Shown here piece after piece: positions 18,419-27,989 of a DNA stretch of 49,115 nt. The notes under the pieces were generated by a model, which did not search any database, was not told the origin of the DNA, and saw only the letters and a program-made list of their open reading frames with translations. The stretch's first letter is position 1, and each line of letters opens with the position of its first letter. The translations under genes were made by a program, and so were the position numbers. The stretch is from Deltaproteobacteria bacterium (lineage in GTDB: Bacteria > Bdellovibrionota_C > UBA2361 > SZUA-149 > JADLFC01), in NCBI GenBank assembly GCA_020845775.1, contig JADLFC010000133.1:1-49115 (forward strand). The letters are read 5' to 3'.

Positions 18419-19974
18419 AGTGCCTCGGTTCTTAGAATATTGCTGTCTTCCCCATCTGCTATAGGCCCGGGTAGATCAGTGCGAAGTTTTACCGTGATTG
18501 TCGTTCCTTCGCCTAGAACAGATCGAATGGAAATGTCGCCGCCGTGTTTTGCGGCAATTCCCTTGCAAATGGCGAGTCCGAGTCCGCTGCCACGAATATA
18601 GCCGTCTCCAATTACGCCCGAATTTAGCGCAAATGCTTCGCCCAATTTGTCGACTATTGCTGGGGGTATCCCAGTGCCGGAGTCTTGAACCTGAATGAAC
18701 AACCAGTCGTGTCCATCTTCTGACCCCGATGATAGGGTTATAGTGATATGTCCCTTTTTGGTGTTCTTGTGAGCATTTGTTAAGAGGTTTACTATGAGGC
18801 GGTATATGGCATTTTCATCGCCGGTAATTTGAACGTTATATGTTTTGATTTCGATATTTAGGGCGACGGCTGTGTCTTTTACGATTTTTCTTACTGTGCT
18901 AATAGCTTGGTTGCATGCGCGCTCTACGGATGCAAGCGTCCATGTCCATTTAGCAGTGCCGCTGTTTATTCTAGCTACTTCTAGCAAGTCATTTACAGAT
19001 TCGCTCATGCGAATTACTTCGTCGTGCATCGAATCTAGGAATTGATTAAAATCCGGCTCCGGCGAGGTGTTCATTTTTTGCATTAGTTCGGTAGTAGCTC
19101 TTAGTCCAGCTAATGGGGTTCTTAGCTCGTGACCCACTATGCCGAGAATTTTTTCGAATGCTGCTAAAGAGCGGCGTAAACTGGTTCGTTCGTTTTCTAG
19201 GTCTTGAGAGCGAATTTGCTCGGTAATATCGTCTACTACGAGAAGAACGTGAGTTTTTGCCTGCCATTTAGCAACACCGCTCGAACGCATTATGCGCAAG
19301 TTTTTTCCTGCGTCAAAATGAACTAGCGAAGTCTTTATTACTAGGTCAGATGGGGAGTGGCGGATATCGGGTTGTTTTATTACGAGGTTGTGAATTTCCT
19401 CGCCTTGGCTAAACGCCCTTTCCAATGCCTCGTCCAATGTGTCGGAGGATAGGACGTCTGTTATAATGTCGCCAATTAAATCCGTTTGTCTCACTAGTTG
19501 ACAAAACCCTGGGTTGCAAAACAGTATGCGCTTGTTGCTATCAAGTGCAATGAAGCCAGTATGAATGAGGCTAAGAGCATTTTCGTTAAACGTTCGCGTT
19601 AGATGCAGCGAAGCGATGATGTCTTGGACTTGTCGCATGTCTTGGGCAAAGATGAGATTCGCACAAGGTTGTCCATCAGGAGTTGTTAGAATTTTTCCCG
19701 TTAGCTGCATCGGAATTCGTTCGCCCGACTTTGTGACGTAGTTTACGTACGTGCGGGTTATTGAGCCTCTTCCGATTAGCTCTGAAAACTTTTTATCGCT
19801 AAAGATGTGCAGTGCGGTTATTTCGCCGAAGTGGCGCCCAATTATTTCGCTTTCGTCGTAGCCCAGCAACTCGCACGTAAGTCGATTTGCGCCGGAAATA
19901 GTGCCATCTGGTGCAGTAATTACGATGCTGTCTGGCGACAGCTCAATTATTTTTTCAGCACAGTCTGCTAACAT
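18415..19974 (-). CDS. PAS-domain sensor histidine kinase
   Basis: A cytoplasmic histidine kinase of about 519 residues with no membrane helices. Two PAS domains (about residues 10-120 and 130-250; DGTISGANRLTCELLGY, SNKRILFCNPGF) precede the HisKA dimerisation helix with the phospho-histidine in GHELRTPLAGLRATTEL (H about 282). The HATPase_c domain has the N box LIVNLLTNAHKNTKKG, G1 VQDSGTGIPP and G2 GSGLGLAICKGIAAKHGG. ATG at 19974 is chosen; an in-frame TTG at 19983 adds three residues, and neither has a clear ribosome-binding site. It is translationally coupled to the receiver-HDOD gene downstream. Confidence 0.92.
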   Translation of the reverse strand: MLADCAEKIIELSPDSIVITAPDGTISGANRLTCELLGYDESEIIGRHFGEITALHIFSDKKFSELIGRGSITRTYVNYVTKSGERIPMQLTGKILTTPDGQPCANLIFAQDMRQVQDIIASLHLTRTFNENALSLIHTGFIALDSNKRILFCNPGFCQLVRQTDLIGDIITDVLSSDTLDEALERAFSQGEEIHNLVIKQPDIRHSPSDLVIKTSLVHFDAGKNLRIMRSSGVAKWQAKTHVLLVVDDITEQIRSQDLENERTSLRRSLAAFEKILGIVGHELRTPLAGLRATTELMQKMNTSPEPDFNQFLDSMHDEVIRMSESVNDLLEVARINSGTAKWTWTLASVERACNQAISTVRKIVKDTAVALNIEIKTYNVQITGDENAIYRLIVNLLTNAHKNTKKGHITITLSSGSEDGHDWLFIQVQDSGTGIPPAIVDKLGEAFALNSGVIGDGYIRGSGLGLAICKGIAAKHGGDISIRSVLGEGTTITVKLRTDLPGPIADGEDSNILRTEAL

Positions 19975-20075
19975 ATTTATCAATGTCTTATTGCAATAGC
20001 TTAATATGTTCTATCGAGAGTTTTTCTTATTAGCTTAAGCGAAGACGTTATCGGTGAAATGGCTAGGAAAGAAAA

Positions 20076-21728
20076 TTATACAAATAATTCCGTATATTTA
20101 AACGCCCTGCCGTCAAACAATCCCTGGTCGCTCAACTTTAGTTGTGGAATTACCAGTAGTGCTAGGAAGGACAAAGTCATAAAAGGTGCAGGTAGCCGGG
20201 ACCCTAGATCTTTACTTTTGCGATCGAGAAATTCGTATTGAGCTGCAACGCAGCTAGCGGCAGCGTTTGACATGAGCCCTGCATTTGGCAGGGGAAGCAC
20301 ATGAACACTATCTTCGCTCGCGACTGCTATTCCGCCAGCGGTCTCGATAATGGCATTGACTGCTCTCACTATCTCCTCGTCGCTAACTCCCACCGCTATA
20401 ATGTTATGGCTGTCATGCGCTACCGTTGAACTCAGAGCTCCAGAGGACAGATTAAAACCGCGCACAAAGGCGCGAGCCACAGGTGCTTGGCGATAACGGT
20501 TTATTACTACTAATTTTAGTATATCCCTCTCTACGTCGCTAGTCACGCGACCGTTAGTCGCTTTTGCCCCGATAATGAATTCCTCAGTTAGTAGTTCGCC
20601 TGGAATTACTTGGATTACTCGAATATGTTCTCTCTCTAGTGGGACTTCTATGTCTTCTGGTGATACTGTTTTGCAATTCATGCACGTGATGGTTTCTTCG
20701 CTCACGTGTTCAAGCAGGGAGGAAGCGTTTTTTGCAACGCACTTTCCAGCAATAAAGGTTTGCAATATATGAAAATCGACTAAGTTGTTCACTTCGATAA
20801 AATCTGCTCTGTCGCGAGGTTGAAGGAGCCCAACTGGCAAACCGTAATGCTTAACCGGATTCACGCAAGCTGCGGAGAGAACATCGAATATATCAAAACC
20901 CATACCTACTGCGCGCTTTACTAAGCCGTTAATGTGCGACCTTAACAAGTCGTTAGGATGGAGATCGTCTGAGCAGAACATTATTGATTTGGGATGATAC
21001 CGAAGAAGTTCTATCAGGGAGCTAAAATTCTTAGCCGCGCTGCCCTCGCGAATTAAAATGTTCATGCCATATGAAATTTTTTCCAACGCTTCTTCTAAAT
21101 TGCTGCACTCGTGATCGGTAGTGATGCCAGCTTCTACGTAGGCGCGCGCCATTTCTCCACTGAGTCCCGGCGCGTGACCGTCGATGGGTTTATTGTAGCG
21201 CTTAGCGATTGCAATTTTCCCCATGACATCTGAGTCTCTAGCCAATACGCCAGGCCAATTCATTACTTCCGCTAGGTAGGCAGTCGTTTGGCTACGAAAG
21301 AGTTCTTCTATGTCGCTAAGCGAGATAGTCGCTCCAGAAGTTTCATGAGAAGTTGCTGGAACGCAAGGTGGTGCTCCTAGGCAAATCGAAAAAGGAGTTT
21401 TGCTGGCGCTTTCACGCATAAAGCGAATTCCCTTAAGCCCAAGTACATTGGCGATTTCATGAGGATCCGAAACACTAGCAACAGTGCCGTGTAACAATGA
21501 AACGCGGCCGAACTCGCATGGCGAAAGCATCGAGCTTTCGATGTGAACGTGAGCATCGACAAAGCCCGGCATTATAAACGTTTTAAAAGTTCCTGGATGA
21601 GGATTTATTTGCGAAATTATTTGGTTTTTAATGAAAATTGTGCCTGGGAAAATTCGCCTATTTATGACATCAACTATATTGCCGGAAATTTCAAAGCCAT
21701 TATTGAATTGTGGCGTTTGCTTGCCCAT
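20076..21728 (-). CDS. ade: Adenine deaminase
   Basis: A 550-residue amidohydrolase-superfamily enzyme converting adenine to hypoxanthine in purine salvage. Metal-site and family blocks are intact: GFVDAHVHIESSM, SVSDPHEIANVLG, IDGHAPGLSGEMARAYVEAGI, TDHECSNLEEA, CSDDLHPNDLL, and the C-terminal family domain with HDSHNIIAVG and PFMTLSFLALLVIPQLKLSDQGLFDG. Length is normal for the Ade family (about 540-600). It lies 23 bp downstream of the hydroxyacyl-CoA dehydrogenase gene on the same strand, an unusual partner. No purine riboswitch is visible in the short gap. Confidence 0.95.
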   Translation of the reverse strand: MGKQTPQFNNGFEISGNIVDVINRRIFPGTIFIKNQIISQINPHPGTFKTFIMPGFVDAHVHIESSMLSPCEFGRVSLLHGTVASVSDPHEIANVLGLKGIRFMRESASKTPFSICLGAPPCVPATSHETSGATISLSDIEELFRSQTTAYLAEVMNWPGVLARDSDVMGKIAIAKRYNKPIDGHAPGLSGEMARAYVEAGITTDHECSNLEEALEKISYGMNILIREGSAAKNFSSLIELLRYHPKSIMFCSDDLHPNDLLRSHINGLVKRAVGMGFDIFDVLSAACVNPVKHYGLPVGLLQPRDRADFIEVNNLVDFHILQTFIAGKCVAKNASSLLEHVSEETITCMNCKTVSPEDIEVPLEREHIRVIQVIPGELLTEEFIIGAKATNGRVTSDVERDILKLVVINRYRQAPVARAFVRGFNLSSGALSSTVAHDSHNIIAVGVSDEEIVRAVNAIIETAGGIAVASEDSVHVLPLPNAGLMSNAAASCVAAQYEFLDRKSKDLGSRLPAPFMTLSFLALLVIPQLKLSDQGLFDGRAFKYTELFV

Positions 21729-21751
21729 TGCGTAGTCGGTTCTAGCGTGTC

Positions 21752-22630
21752 TTAATACTGATAAAAACCTCTATTGGTTTTTCGGCCTAGCCAGCCAGCC
21801 TCTACGTATTTTACCAAAAGAGGGCAGGGTCGATATTTATCGTCCCCAAACTCGCGGTGAAATATTTGCGCTATGGCTAAGCAGGTATCTAGACCAACAA
21901 AATCTGCTAGAGCCAATGGCCCCATTGGCTGATTAGTGCCAAGTTTCATTGCTTCATCTATGTCCTCCGCGGAGGCAATGCCTTCCATTAGGACGTACAC
22001 GGCCTCGTTTAACATTGGGATTAAAATTCGATTTACGATAAAACCTGGAAAATCTCGCTTAGCGGTTACTGGGGTTTTGTTAAGTTTAAGCGTCAAATCT
22101 CTAACTAAATTATATGTGTTATCGCTTGTCTGTAAGCCGCGAATAAGTTCGACTAATTGCATTACTGGCACCGGGTTCATAAAATGCATTCCAACCACTT
22201 GAGATGGCCTTTTGGTAGCAGCTGCGAGTTTTGTTATGGAGATAGAGGACGTATTGCTTGCTAAGACCGTTTGGCGTTTGCATATAGTGTCGAGGTTGGA
22301 AAAGAGTTTTGTTTTCTCTTCTTCGTTTTCTACGATTGCTTCTACAATTATGTCCGCATGGGCTATTCCCTCGAGGTTGGTAGATGTCTTAATGTTGTTT
22401 TCAATTTGCTGGCGCTGCTCTGCGGTAAGCTGACCTTTAGAGACGGCACGCTCTAGTCGCGATTTGATTCCAGAAAAAGCATTGTCGACAAACTTTTGGG
22501 CAACATCGAATAGCAAAACACTAAAATTTGCTGAGGCAAAGACCTGGGCAATTCCAGCTCCCATCTGTCCCGCTCCGATAACGCCCACGCATTTAGTGTT
22601 TTTATCTGTTAGAAAGATTGTGTCTGACAT
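21752..22630 (-). CDS. 3-hydroxyacyl-CoA (3-hydroxybutyryl-CoA) dehydrogenase
   Basis: A 292-residue NAD-dependent enzyme oxidising L-3-hydroxyacyl-CoA to 3-ketoacyl-CoA. The Rossmann motif GVIGAGQMGAGIAQVFA is at residues 16-32. The catalytic histidine is in GMHFMNPVPVMQLVELI. GFIVNRILIPMLNEAV and NQPMGPLALADFVGLDT mark the C-terminal dimerisation domain. It is single-domain, as in Hbd/PaaH, not the large FadB fusion. It probably works with the thiolase at 2.1 kb in short-chain acyl-CoA metabolism. It sits between the YbhN-like gene (18 bp upstream) and ade (23 bp downstream) in one apparent operon. Confidence 0.94.
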   Translation of the reverse strand: MSDTIFLTDKNTKCVGVIGAGQMGAGIAQVFASANFSVLLFDVAQKFVDNAFSGIKSRLERAVSKGQLTAEQRQQIENNIKTSTNLEGIAHADIIVEAIVENEEEKTKLFSNLDTICKRQTVLASNTSSISITKLAAATKRPSQVVGMHFMNPVPVMQLVELIRGLQTSDNTYNLVRDLTLKLNKTPVTAKRDFPGFIVNRILIPMLNEAVYVLMEGIASAEDIDEAMKLGTNQPMGPLALADFVGLDTCLAIAQIFHREFGDDKYRPCPLLVKYVEAGWLGRKTNRGFYQY

Positions 22631-22648
22631 TTTAGTATATTTACTCCA

Positions 22649-23626
22649 CTACGCGACCATGCTTTTTTCGTCGGCCACAGCTCTCAACTCTTTAGCAAAT
22701 TCGATCTTGTTGTTTATGCTAACGATTATTCCACCTAAAGCACTAACGGCAGTTACTATTAAAATCCATATGGCGCCAAAGGCGACCGCTGTTTCCCGCG
22801 AAATGCCTAGTGGAGTAAAGAGCAGAATATACATGCCCTCTCTTATGCCAAGGCCATTGATGCTTAAGGGTAGAGAGCTAGCAACATTGACCATTGGCAC
22901 AACTGCAAATAGATATGCAAGTGTAATGTTAGCGTTAAGTTCTGAAGTAATGAAGTAATGCATCGAGATTTGTAAAATGTGAACGACTAGCGACATCGAG
23001 GAGATCGTCATTACCGTTCGAAAGCGGTTAGGGAATGCAGCGGCAATTTGTTGTGCATGAGGGCCGAAGCGTTTAGAGTTCCTAAGCAAGTGAGCGACTG
23101 CTCTCGGGCCCAGCCATAAGCCCAGGCAAAGAACAATGAGTATGGGGCCAGCGACTAGGGCAATCATTTCTGCCGGTCCTCGTGGGTGCAGGAAAAGAGA
23201 AGAAATGGCCCCGATCGCTATTAGTACCAAGAGCCCATGAACTCGATCGGCTACGGCTGTGGCTAAAGCTATCGTTCGCCTTCCGCTTTCGGGTTTTAGT
23301 GCCAAACTCCGAGCTACGTCACCCCCGACGGTTCCAAGTGCAAACGTGTTTACGAACATGCCAAAAAAATAAGCGCGAATAATCTCAGCAGGACCTCTCT
23401 TAATACCAGCACCGTCTACAATCTTTCTCCATTTTAGAGCACTAAATACCTGTCCAGTGGTATACATAATACCCAATAAAATTGCGGTCTTAGGCGATAG
23501 CATTTTAAATGTGTCAATAAGGCTATTGATGTCAACACTTGTGTACGCGACGGCTAATAGTAGCCCGCTAACGACTAAGCGAAGTAAAAGTGAAAAACAA
23601 GATTTCTTCGTCAAATCAGTATTCAT
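22649..23626 (-). CDS. YbhN/AglD-type (LPG synthase TM region, UPF0104) membrane protein
   Basis: About 325 residues with roughly eight hydrophobic segments. Family signatures are visible: WRKIVDGAGI, FFGMFVNTFALGTVGGDVARSLAL, and PLSINGLGIREGMYILLF near the C-terminus. This matches the membrane part of lysylphosphatidylglycerol synthases and the stand-alone UPF0104 proteins, often linked to lipid or glycolipid handling. There is no C-terminal aminoacyl-transfer domain, so lysyl-lipid synthesis is not predicted. ATG at 23626 is preferred because the longer frame to 23683 adds an atypical cysteine-rich stretch; ribosome-binding sites are weak for both. First gene of the apparent operon with the dehydrogenase and ade. 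Confidence 0.85.
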   Translation of the reverse strand: MNTDLTKKSCFSLLLRLVVSGLLLAVAYTSVDINSLIDTFKMLSPKTAILLGIMYTTGQVFSALKWRKIVDGAGIKRGPAEIIRAYFFGMFVNTFALGTVGGDVARSLALKPESGRRTIALATAVADRVHGLLVLIAIGAISSLFLHPRGPAEMIALVAGPILIVLCLGLWLGPRAVAHLLRNSKRFGPHAQQIAAAFPNRFRTVMTISSMSLVVHILQISMHYFITSELNANITLAYLFAVVPMVNVASSLPLSINGLGIREGMYILLFTPLGISRETAVAFGAIWILIVTAVSALGGIIVSINNKIEFAKELRAVADEKSMVA

Positions 23627-23751
23627 ATTTGTTTGCCATGAAATACCCGTAGATGTTTTAAAAAAACATCCGTAGTATAGCAATTTTTCGCTACTTTACT
23701 CAAATAATTAGTCTTATCACTGCGGGTTTTTCGAGGGCGCATTAGAAAAAA

Positions 23752-25833
23752 ATGTGCACTTGTTACGGATTGTTAAGCCATAACAGGGTAGTGACGCCAA
23801 ACCAAGGAAAAATTATATCTCCAGTTTCTTTACTAGGTGATAGTAAGCAGCATGAGTGCTTGATTGTGCCTGGTGTGCCGAGTGATCCTTTAACTACTTC
23901 CAGTAACTCCCTCTCTTCTTCTACCGTCGATATGGATAGCATTGCTGTGCCAAGCTCTGTCTTGCCGGCGCGAGAATCTTCTGTTGAGTTTCGCCACGGG
24001 TTTTGTCTCGATGACCCTATACTTAAGCTTTCGCACAAGGATGGCGCTGAAATATCGGTAAGTGGTGGGGATATTTTTGGCATTGAGAAGGAGGGCAAAC
24101 AGGGGATTTTGGTTAGAAGTACAAAAGCCACGAATGTGAGCTACGAGCTTTATAATTTATCTGGCGAGGTCAGTGTTGAATTTGGCGATGGCTATGACAT
24201 TCCGGATGCGATTAGGGTCATTGGAAATTTAAAGCCCGTAGTCGTGGCGACTGGCGATGAAAAATCTCTAGTTTATGTTAACGACGGTGGCAGTGCGGCG
24301 ATAAGTCAGAACTGCGGTGATGGGGAACTTAGACTAACTCTTTCTAATTCAAAGGCAGTCTTAGCTGCAAACGGAGCTATCTGTGAGGTTTGTGTGCTAA
24401 AGGGAAGGCCACCGTGTTCAATTTTTGTAACGAAAAACGAGTCGGCAATATCTCTTGCCTTAGAGGGTCGTCAAAGTAAAGATGCTCGAAGGAAGAGCGA
24501 AGCTCTTTCTTCGCAAGAGCCGAGGCTCGAATTTCGCCGAGACGATGTCGTGTTGTGTAGCCGCACTGGAACTTTGGCTTGTTTAGGGAAACTCGAGACT
24601 GTATGTGGCCCGGACATAAAAATGTATTCATCTCAGTCGGACTTTTTGTCGAATAGGTATTGTGTTTTAGTTTCCAAACTTCGGGCGCCGTTTCTAGTTG
24701 GAGAAAAAGCCGCTGTGTTACTCGACGATAAATCTTTGGCTTCGTTGGCAGAGGGGACTGAAATTGGGAGAATGGAGTTTGTCGTCGATAGCGCGAGCTC
24801 AAAAGGTGATGGTGCGCAAAATCTTTCGTTTAGGATAGGCAAGAGGGGACAAGCAGAAGTGTTTGATTTAGCGAGAGAAGATTGCTCGACAATATCTACC
24901 AAGAAAACGAGACAAGTCGGTCATGTGAGTTTATCAGCTTTTGATGTTGAGAAGTTTAGGGCAACTTGCAAAGAAAAAGTTGGTGCGATTCAAAAATGTT
25001 TTCCAAGGGAAATAGAAATAGATATCGACAAGGGAATTTATAAAATTGTTGGATTTCCCGTTGGCGAGGGGAAGCTCAATGTAGATGCGAATTTAAAAGA
25101 AAAGAGAATTATTGCAGAAGGAGAGAATTTAAGCGGCAAGACAGTAGAAAAGATAATTGCTGCGTTTATAACTTATGCGTCCGATGCCGCGCAGACAAAA
25201 GATTTTTTAATAAAGAGTTATGGCAAACATAGTCCTGTGTCTCGCCTAACGCCGGAGGATGAGAGTAGCCTTATTGACAAAAGTGGTGTTCATCCAGTTG
25301 TATTGCGGCTACTTGAACTCAAAGAGGAACACAAAATTGGTAAGCCGCTAAGAGATATGCGGCTATCTAAGAACTTGTTGGGGATTGCCGAGAATAAGCT
25401 AGATCTCGATGGCGTGTGTGTTCAGAAGTTAGACGTAAGCTACGGCGTTAATAATAGCGGTCAAGAGGAGTTTCTTGTGACAGTTAAAGCTAATAATGCC
25501 AATTTGGATCCTATATTTTCTGAGCTAAAAAAAATCACGCAAGTTCCGTCGACTATTATTAGGATTCCAGCTTATGTCGGCGATGGGATAGAGTATGTGC
25601 AGGATAAAATCCATAATGGGGTGTTGCGAACTGCATATGAGGTAGCTACAAAACCAGTTAAGATTGCTACCGACGTCTACAATTCAGTTATTTCGTTTGT
25701 GGCCAGTCCTTGGTCTAAGACTGGCATTAAGGCAACTTATACGTTTTGTAGGATTAAAGCAGATGGAGTTTGGATCGATCCCAATGAGGGCAAAAGCCCT
25801 GTAAAAGTGACTGTTGCTAATCCGACCTTGTAG
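23752..25833 (+). CDS. Unrecognised 693-residue protein
   Basis: No family is recognised. The frame is long, has bacterial codon use and only shadow frames opposite it, so it is taken as a gene. It has no signal peptide and no membrane helix. The N-terminus is cysteine-rich (MCTCYG) and followed by a Ser/Thr/Pro linker (about 45-72). Residues 75-250 and 260-380 are strand-rich, with short Asp-Gly turns. Residues 390-500 mix helix and strand (FDVEKFRATCKEKVGAIQKC). The tail has an amphipathic helix (YEVATKPVKIATDVYNSVIS). About 13 cysteines occur, which points to a cytoplasmic protein. The ribosome-binding site is poor, so a later start is possible. It converges with the 195-residue gene 86 bp away. 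Confidence 0.7.
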   Translation: MCTCYGLLSHNRVVTPNQGKIISPVSLLGDSKQHECLIVPGVPSDPLTTSSNSLSSSTVDMDSIAVPSSVLPARESSVEFRHGFCLDDPILKLSHKDGAEISVSGGDIFGIEKEGKQGILVRSTKATNVSYELYNLSGEVSVEFGDGYDIPDAIRVIGNLKPVVVATGDEKSLVYVNDGGSAAISQNCGDGELRLTLSNSKAVLAANGAICEVCVLKGRPPCSIFVTKNESAISLALEGRQSKDARRKSEALSSQEPRLEFRRDDVVLCSRTGTLACLGKLETVCGPDIKMYSSQSDFLSNRYCVLVSKLRAPFLVGEKAAVLLDDKSLASLAEGTEIGRMEFVVDSASSKGDGAQNLSFRIGKRGQAEVFDLAREDCSTISTKKTRQVGHVSLSAFDVEKFRATCKEKVGAIQKCFPREIEIDIDKGIYKIVGFPVGEGKLNVDANLKEKRIIAEGENLSGKTVEKIIAAFITYASDAAQTKDFLIKSYGKHSPVSRLTPEDESSLIDKSGVHPVVLRLLELKEEHKIGKPLRDMRLSKNLLGIAENKLDLDGVCVQKLDVSYGVNNSGQEEFLVTVKANNANLDPIFSELKKITQVPSTIIRIPAYVGDGIEYVQDKIHNGVLRTAYEVATKPVKIATDVYNSVISFVASPWSKTGIKATYTFCRIKADGVWIDPNEGKSPVKVTVANPTL

Positions 25834-25919
25834 CCTTGCCTTAAGTTTGTGCCGCTGCCATAGGATGTGGTTAAAAACTGGATGCCCAGCCGTAGCACCA
25901 TAGAGTTTCTTGGCTCTTA

Positions 25920-26507
25920 TTAGGGCAATGCCTTTGGGATGCATTCGAGAACATATTGTACGTTCTCCATAGCCTCCGAGCTGATATTTACTGGTGTTTC
26001 AAAAACAATTTTCGTCCATTGCTTAGGGGAAGCACTGACGTAGGTATTCATCCCGTTCACGGAATGCGCGATCTTTGCTAAATAATGTTCTGGCGCATTG
26101 CCGGGAATTACCTTTAGTGGGCCAAACCCAGTTTCATTCATAAGCAATTTGGCAAACTCCTCTGCCTTCTCGTACGGCACTTCCTTTAAGAGTGCCCTGG
26201 AAGAGAGTGTGCCGTCGATTACCGGTCTGTGTTGCCAATCAACCCCCTTGAATACCTTCGCGAGACCATTGAATTTGCTAAGTGCGTCGTCAATCACCCC
26301 GCTCAGTGTTGTCGCCACTTTTGGCAGCTTGGTAGCACTCTCGGTTACCACCGCCCCAAAACCTGTCATATCATTGACTGGATCTGTCCATATGTTTACT
26401 GCGAGATCCCATAGTTTTTCGTTCATGCAGTCTGGTTTGATCTCCTTCAGATTCGCTCGGCTCTCTTCCACGTTTTTGGGACATTTCGACTCAAACCATA
26501 CGGCCAT
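25920..26507 (-). CDS. Unrecognised 195-residue protein
   Basis: No family is recognised. It begins MAVWFESKCPKNVEES after a good AAGGAGTGA ribosome-binding site 7 nt before the ATG, so it is very probably expressed. There is no signal peptide and no membrane helix. It looks mixed alpha/beta, with a Gly-rich central segment (TGFGAVVTESATKLPKVA) and a tail of alternating hydrophobics (WTKIVFETPVNISSEAMENVQYVL). It converges with the 693-residue unknown and is divergent from ddl. The pairing with another orphan in a convergent pocket between housekeeping genes may reflect shared accessory origin, but this is inference. Confidence 0.7.
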   Translation of the reverse strand: MAVWFESKCPKNVEESRANLKEIKPDCMNEKLWDLAVNIWTDPVNDMTGFGAVVTESATKLPKVATTLSGVIDDALSKFNGLAKVFKGVDWQHRPVIDGTLSSRALLKEVPYEKAEEFAKLLMNETGFGPLKVIPGNAPEHYLAKIAHSVNGMNTYVSASPKQWTKIVFETPVNISSEAMENVQYVLECIPKALP

Positions 26508-26670
26508 AAAGTCACTCCTTCCTGCTAAAAATCTAAACCTGACATGCTGTCTCAGGCTGTAAAACGGTAATTCTTCTAACGGTTATTACAAATATTCACA
26601 AATTCGTGCTCTTTTGAGATTAGGCAATCCAAGCCTTCACTTGCGCGGGTTTAGTGCCAGTGTAATATAT

Positions 26671-26698
26671 TTGGTGGAAAGCGGATTATCCTTATAAT
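26671..26698 (+). promoter_or_regulatory. Probable promoter of ddl-ftsQ
   Basis: A perfect TATAAT (26693-26698) with a weak -35 TTGGTG (26671-26676) and a 16-bp spacer. The predicted transcript begins about 18 nt before the ddl start codon. The -10 match is the main evidence. Confidence 0.5.
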
Positions 26699-26722
26699 AA
26701 AATAAGAAAAAACAGATTTAAT

Positions 26723-27952
26723 ATGAAAAAGAAGTTAAAACTAGGGGTTTTGTTTGGGGGCATTTCGACAGAGCATGAGGTGTCTTTGGCGTCGGCTCGA
26801 AATGTGTTGGCGGCAATCGACAGAGAGAAATTTGAGGTGTTTAGGCTGGGGATTACTCGGGATGGGCATTGGGTAATGGGAGATAGGTCGCTTGAGTATC
26901 TCATTTGCTTGGCAGATAGGTCGCTATTGCCTGCTGGGATGGAGGATGTTTTGTGGCAGGCTAGTAGGGAGATGAAGGAAGAGGGTTTGCTGGCTTTTGA
27001 GATACCTACGGACTTTTGTGAGTTGCAGAGATTGGTTCGTAGTGCCTTGCAGGAAGTGCTGGCAATTTCTCCCGAGCGACTGCCTAGCTTTTCTCAGCTC
27101 GGAAATGTTTCTCTATGTGAGTTAGATGTCGTGTTCCCAGTCCTTCATGGACTTTTAGGGGAAGACGGCTGCGTCCAGGGGATGTTTAGAGTGGCGGGCG
27201 TTGCTGTGGTCGGCTGTGGCGTTTTAGCGTCGGCCGTCGCCATGGATAAAATTGTTACAAAAAAGATTCTTGCACAGCAGGGCATTCCACAAGTGCGGTG
27301 GTTGGAATTTACGGATGCCAAGCGTGCTATGTCAAATCTGGCCGAGATCGATCGGCAGATAGTTGAGAAACTCGGGAGCTACCCAGTCTTTGTAAAGCCT
27401 GCTGATACTGGTTCTAGTGTTGGCATTCGGAAGGTGCAGGGTTTTAAGGATTTGAGCTCGGCGTTAGTTAATGCTGCTAAGTTTTCTCGTAGGTTGTTAA
27501 TTGAGGAAGCAGTTGTTGGTCGTGAGCTTGAGGTTGGCATTCTGGGCGATGAGGATGAGTTAATTGCGTCTGCGGTGGTTGCAGAAATTATTCCCGAGAG
27601 GGAGTTTTATGATTATGAGGCGAAGTATTTAGAAAATACGACGCGGATTGATCTTCCGGCGAATGTCGATTCGGCTGTCGTCGAGAGAATTGGCAATCTA
27701 GCTAAAGACGCTTTTAGGGCGATAGATGGCTGTGGCATGGCGCGGATTGATTTTTTCTATTGCGAGGATTCGCAAGAAATTTTTCTAAACGAGATAAACA
27801 CCATACCTGGTTTTACGCAAATTAGCATGTATCCTCGTTTGATGATGAATGGGGGCTTATCCTACGGTGGATTAATTGAAAAGCTAATTGAGATAGCACT
27901 AGGGCGCCAAGCGGCGCTGATGGCTGTGGGGACTGCTAAAGTAGAGGTCTAG
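26723..27952 (+). CDS. ddl: D-alanine--D-alanine ligase
   Basis: A 409-residue ATP-grasp enzyme that joins two D-alanines for peptidoglycan precursors. LFGGISTEHEVSLASARNV opens the protein, LHGLLGEDGCVQGMF marks the substrate loop, PVFVKPADTGSSVGIRKV the ATP lysine strand, and EREFYDYEAKYLENTT the omega loop, whose tyrosine favours D-Ala-D-Ala rather than D-Ala-D-Lac. NEINTIPGFTQISMYPRLM carries the metal ligands. It is longer than E. coli DdlB (306 residues) through an insertion around residues 55-120, as in the longer DdlA/VanA-type enzymes. It is followed by ftsQ with a 37-bp gap, the usual dcw cluster order. Confidence 0.95.
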   Translation: MKKKLKLGVLFGGISTEHEVSLASARNVLAAIDREKFEVFRLGITRDGHWVMGDRSLEYLICLADRSLLPAGMEDVLWQASREMKEEGLLAFEIPTDFCELQRLVRSALQEVLAISPERLPSFSQLGNVSLCELDVVFPVLHGLLGEDGCVQGMFRVAGVAVVGCGVLASAVAMDKIVTKKILAQQGIPQVRWLEFTDAKRAMSNLAEIDRQIVEKLGSYPVFVKPADTGSSVGIRKVQGFKDLSSALVNAAKFSRRLLIEEAVVGRELEVGILGDEDELIASAVVAEIIPEREFYDYEAKYLENTTRIDLPANVDSAVVERIGNLAKDAFRAIDGCGMARIDFFYCEDSQEIFLNEINTIPGFTQISMYPRLMMNGGLSYGGLIEKLIEIALGRQAALMAVGTAKVEV

Positions 27953-27989
27953 CTTAAGGCGCTAGAGTTCTGTTTTAAGGACAAAAGAA

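Noticed and set aside
21729-21751. Purine riboswitch before ade
   Set aside because: The gap is only 23 bp and has none of the conserved aptamer loops.
14874-23717. 13-bp identity taattagtcttat upstream of the CBS gene (14874) and the 693-residue gene (23705)
   Set aside because: AT-rich 13-mers are expected to recur by chance in a 49-kb window; there is no symmetry or shared promoter spacing.
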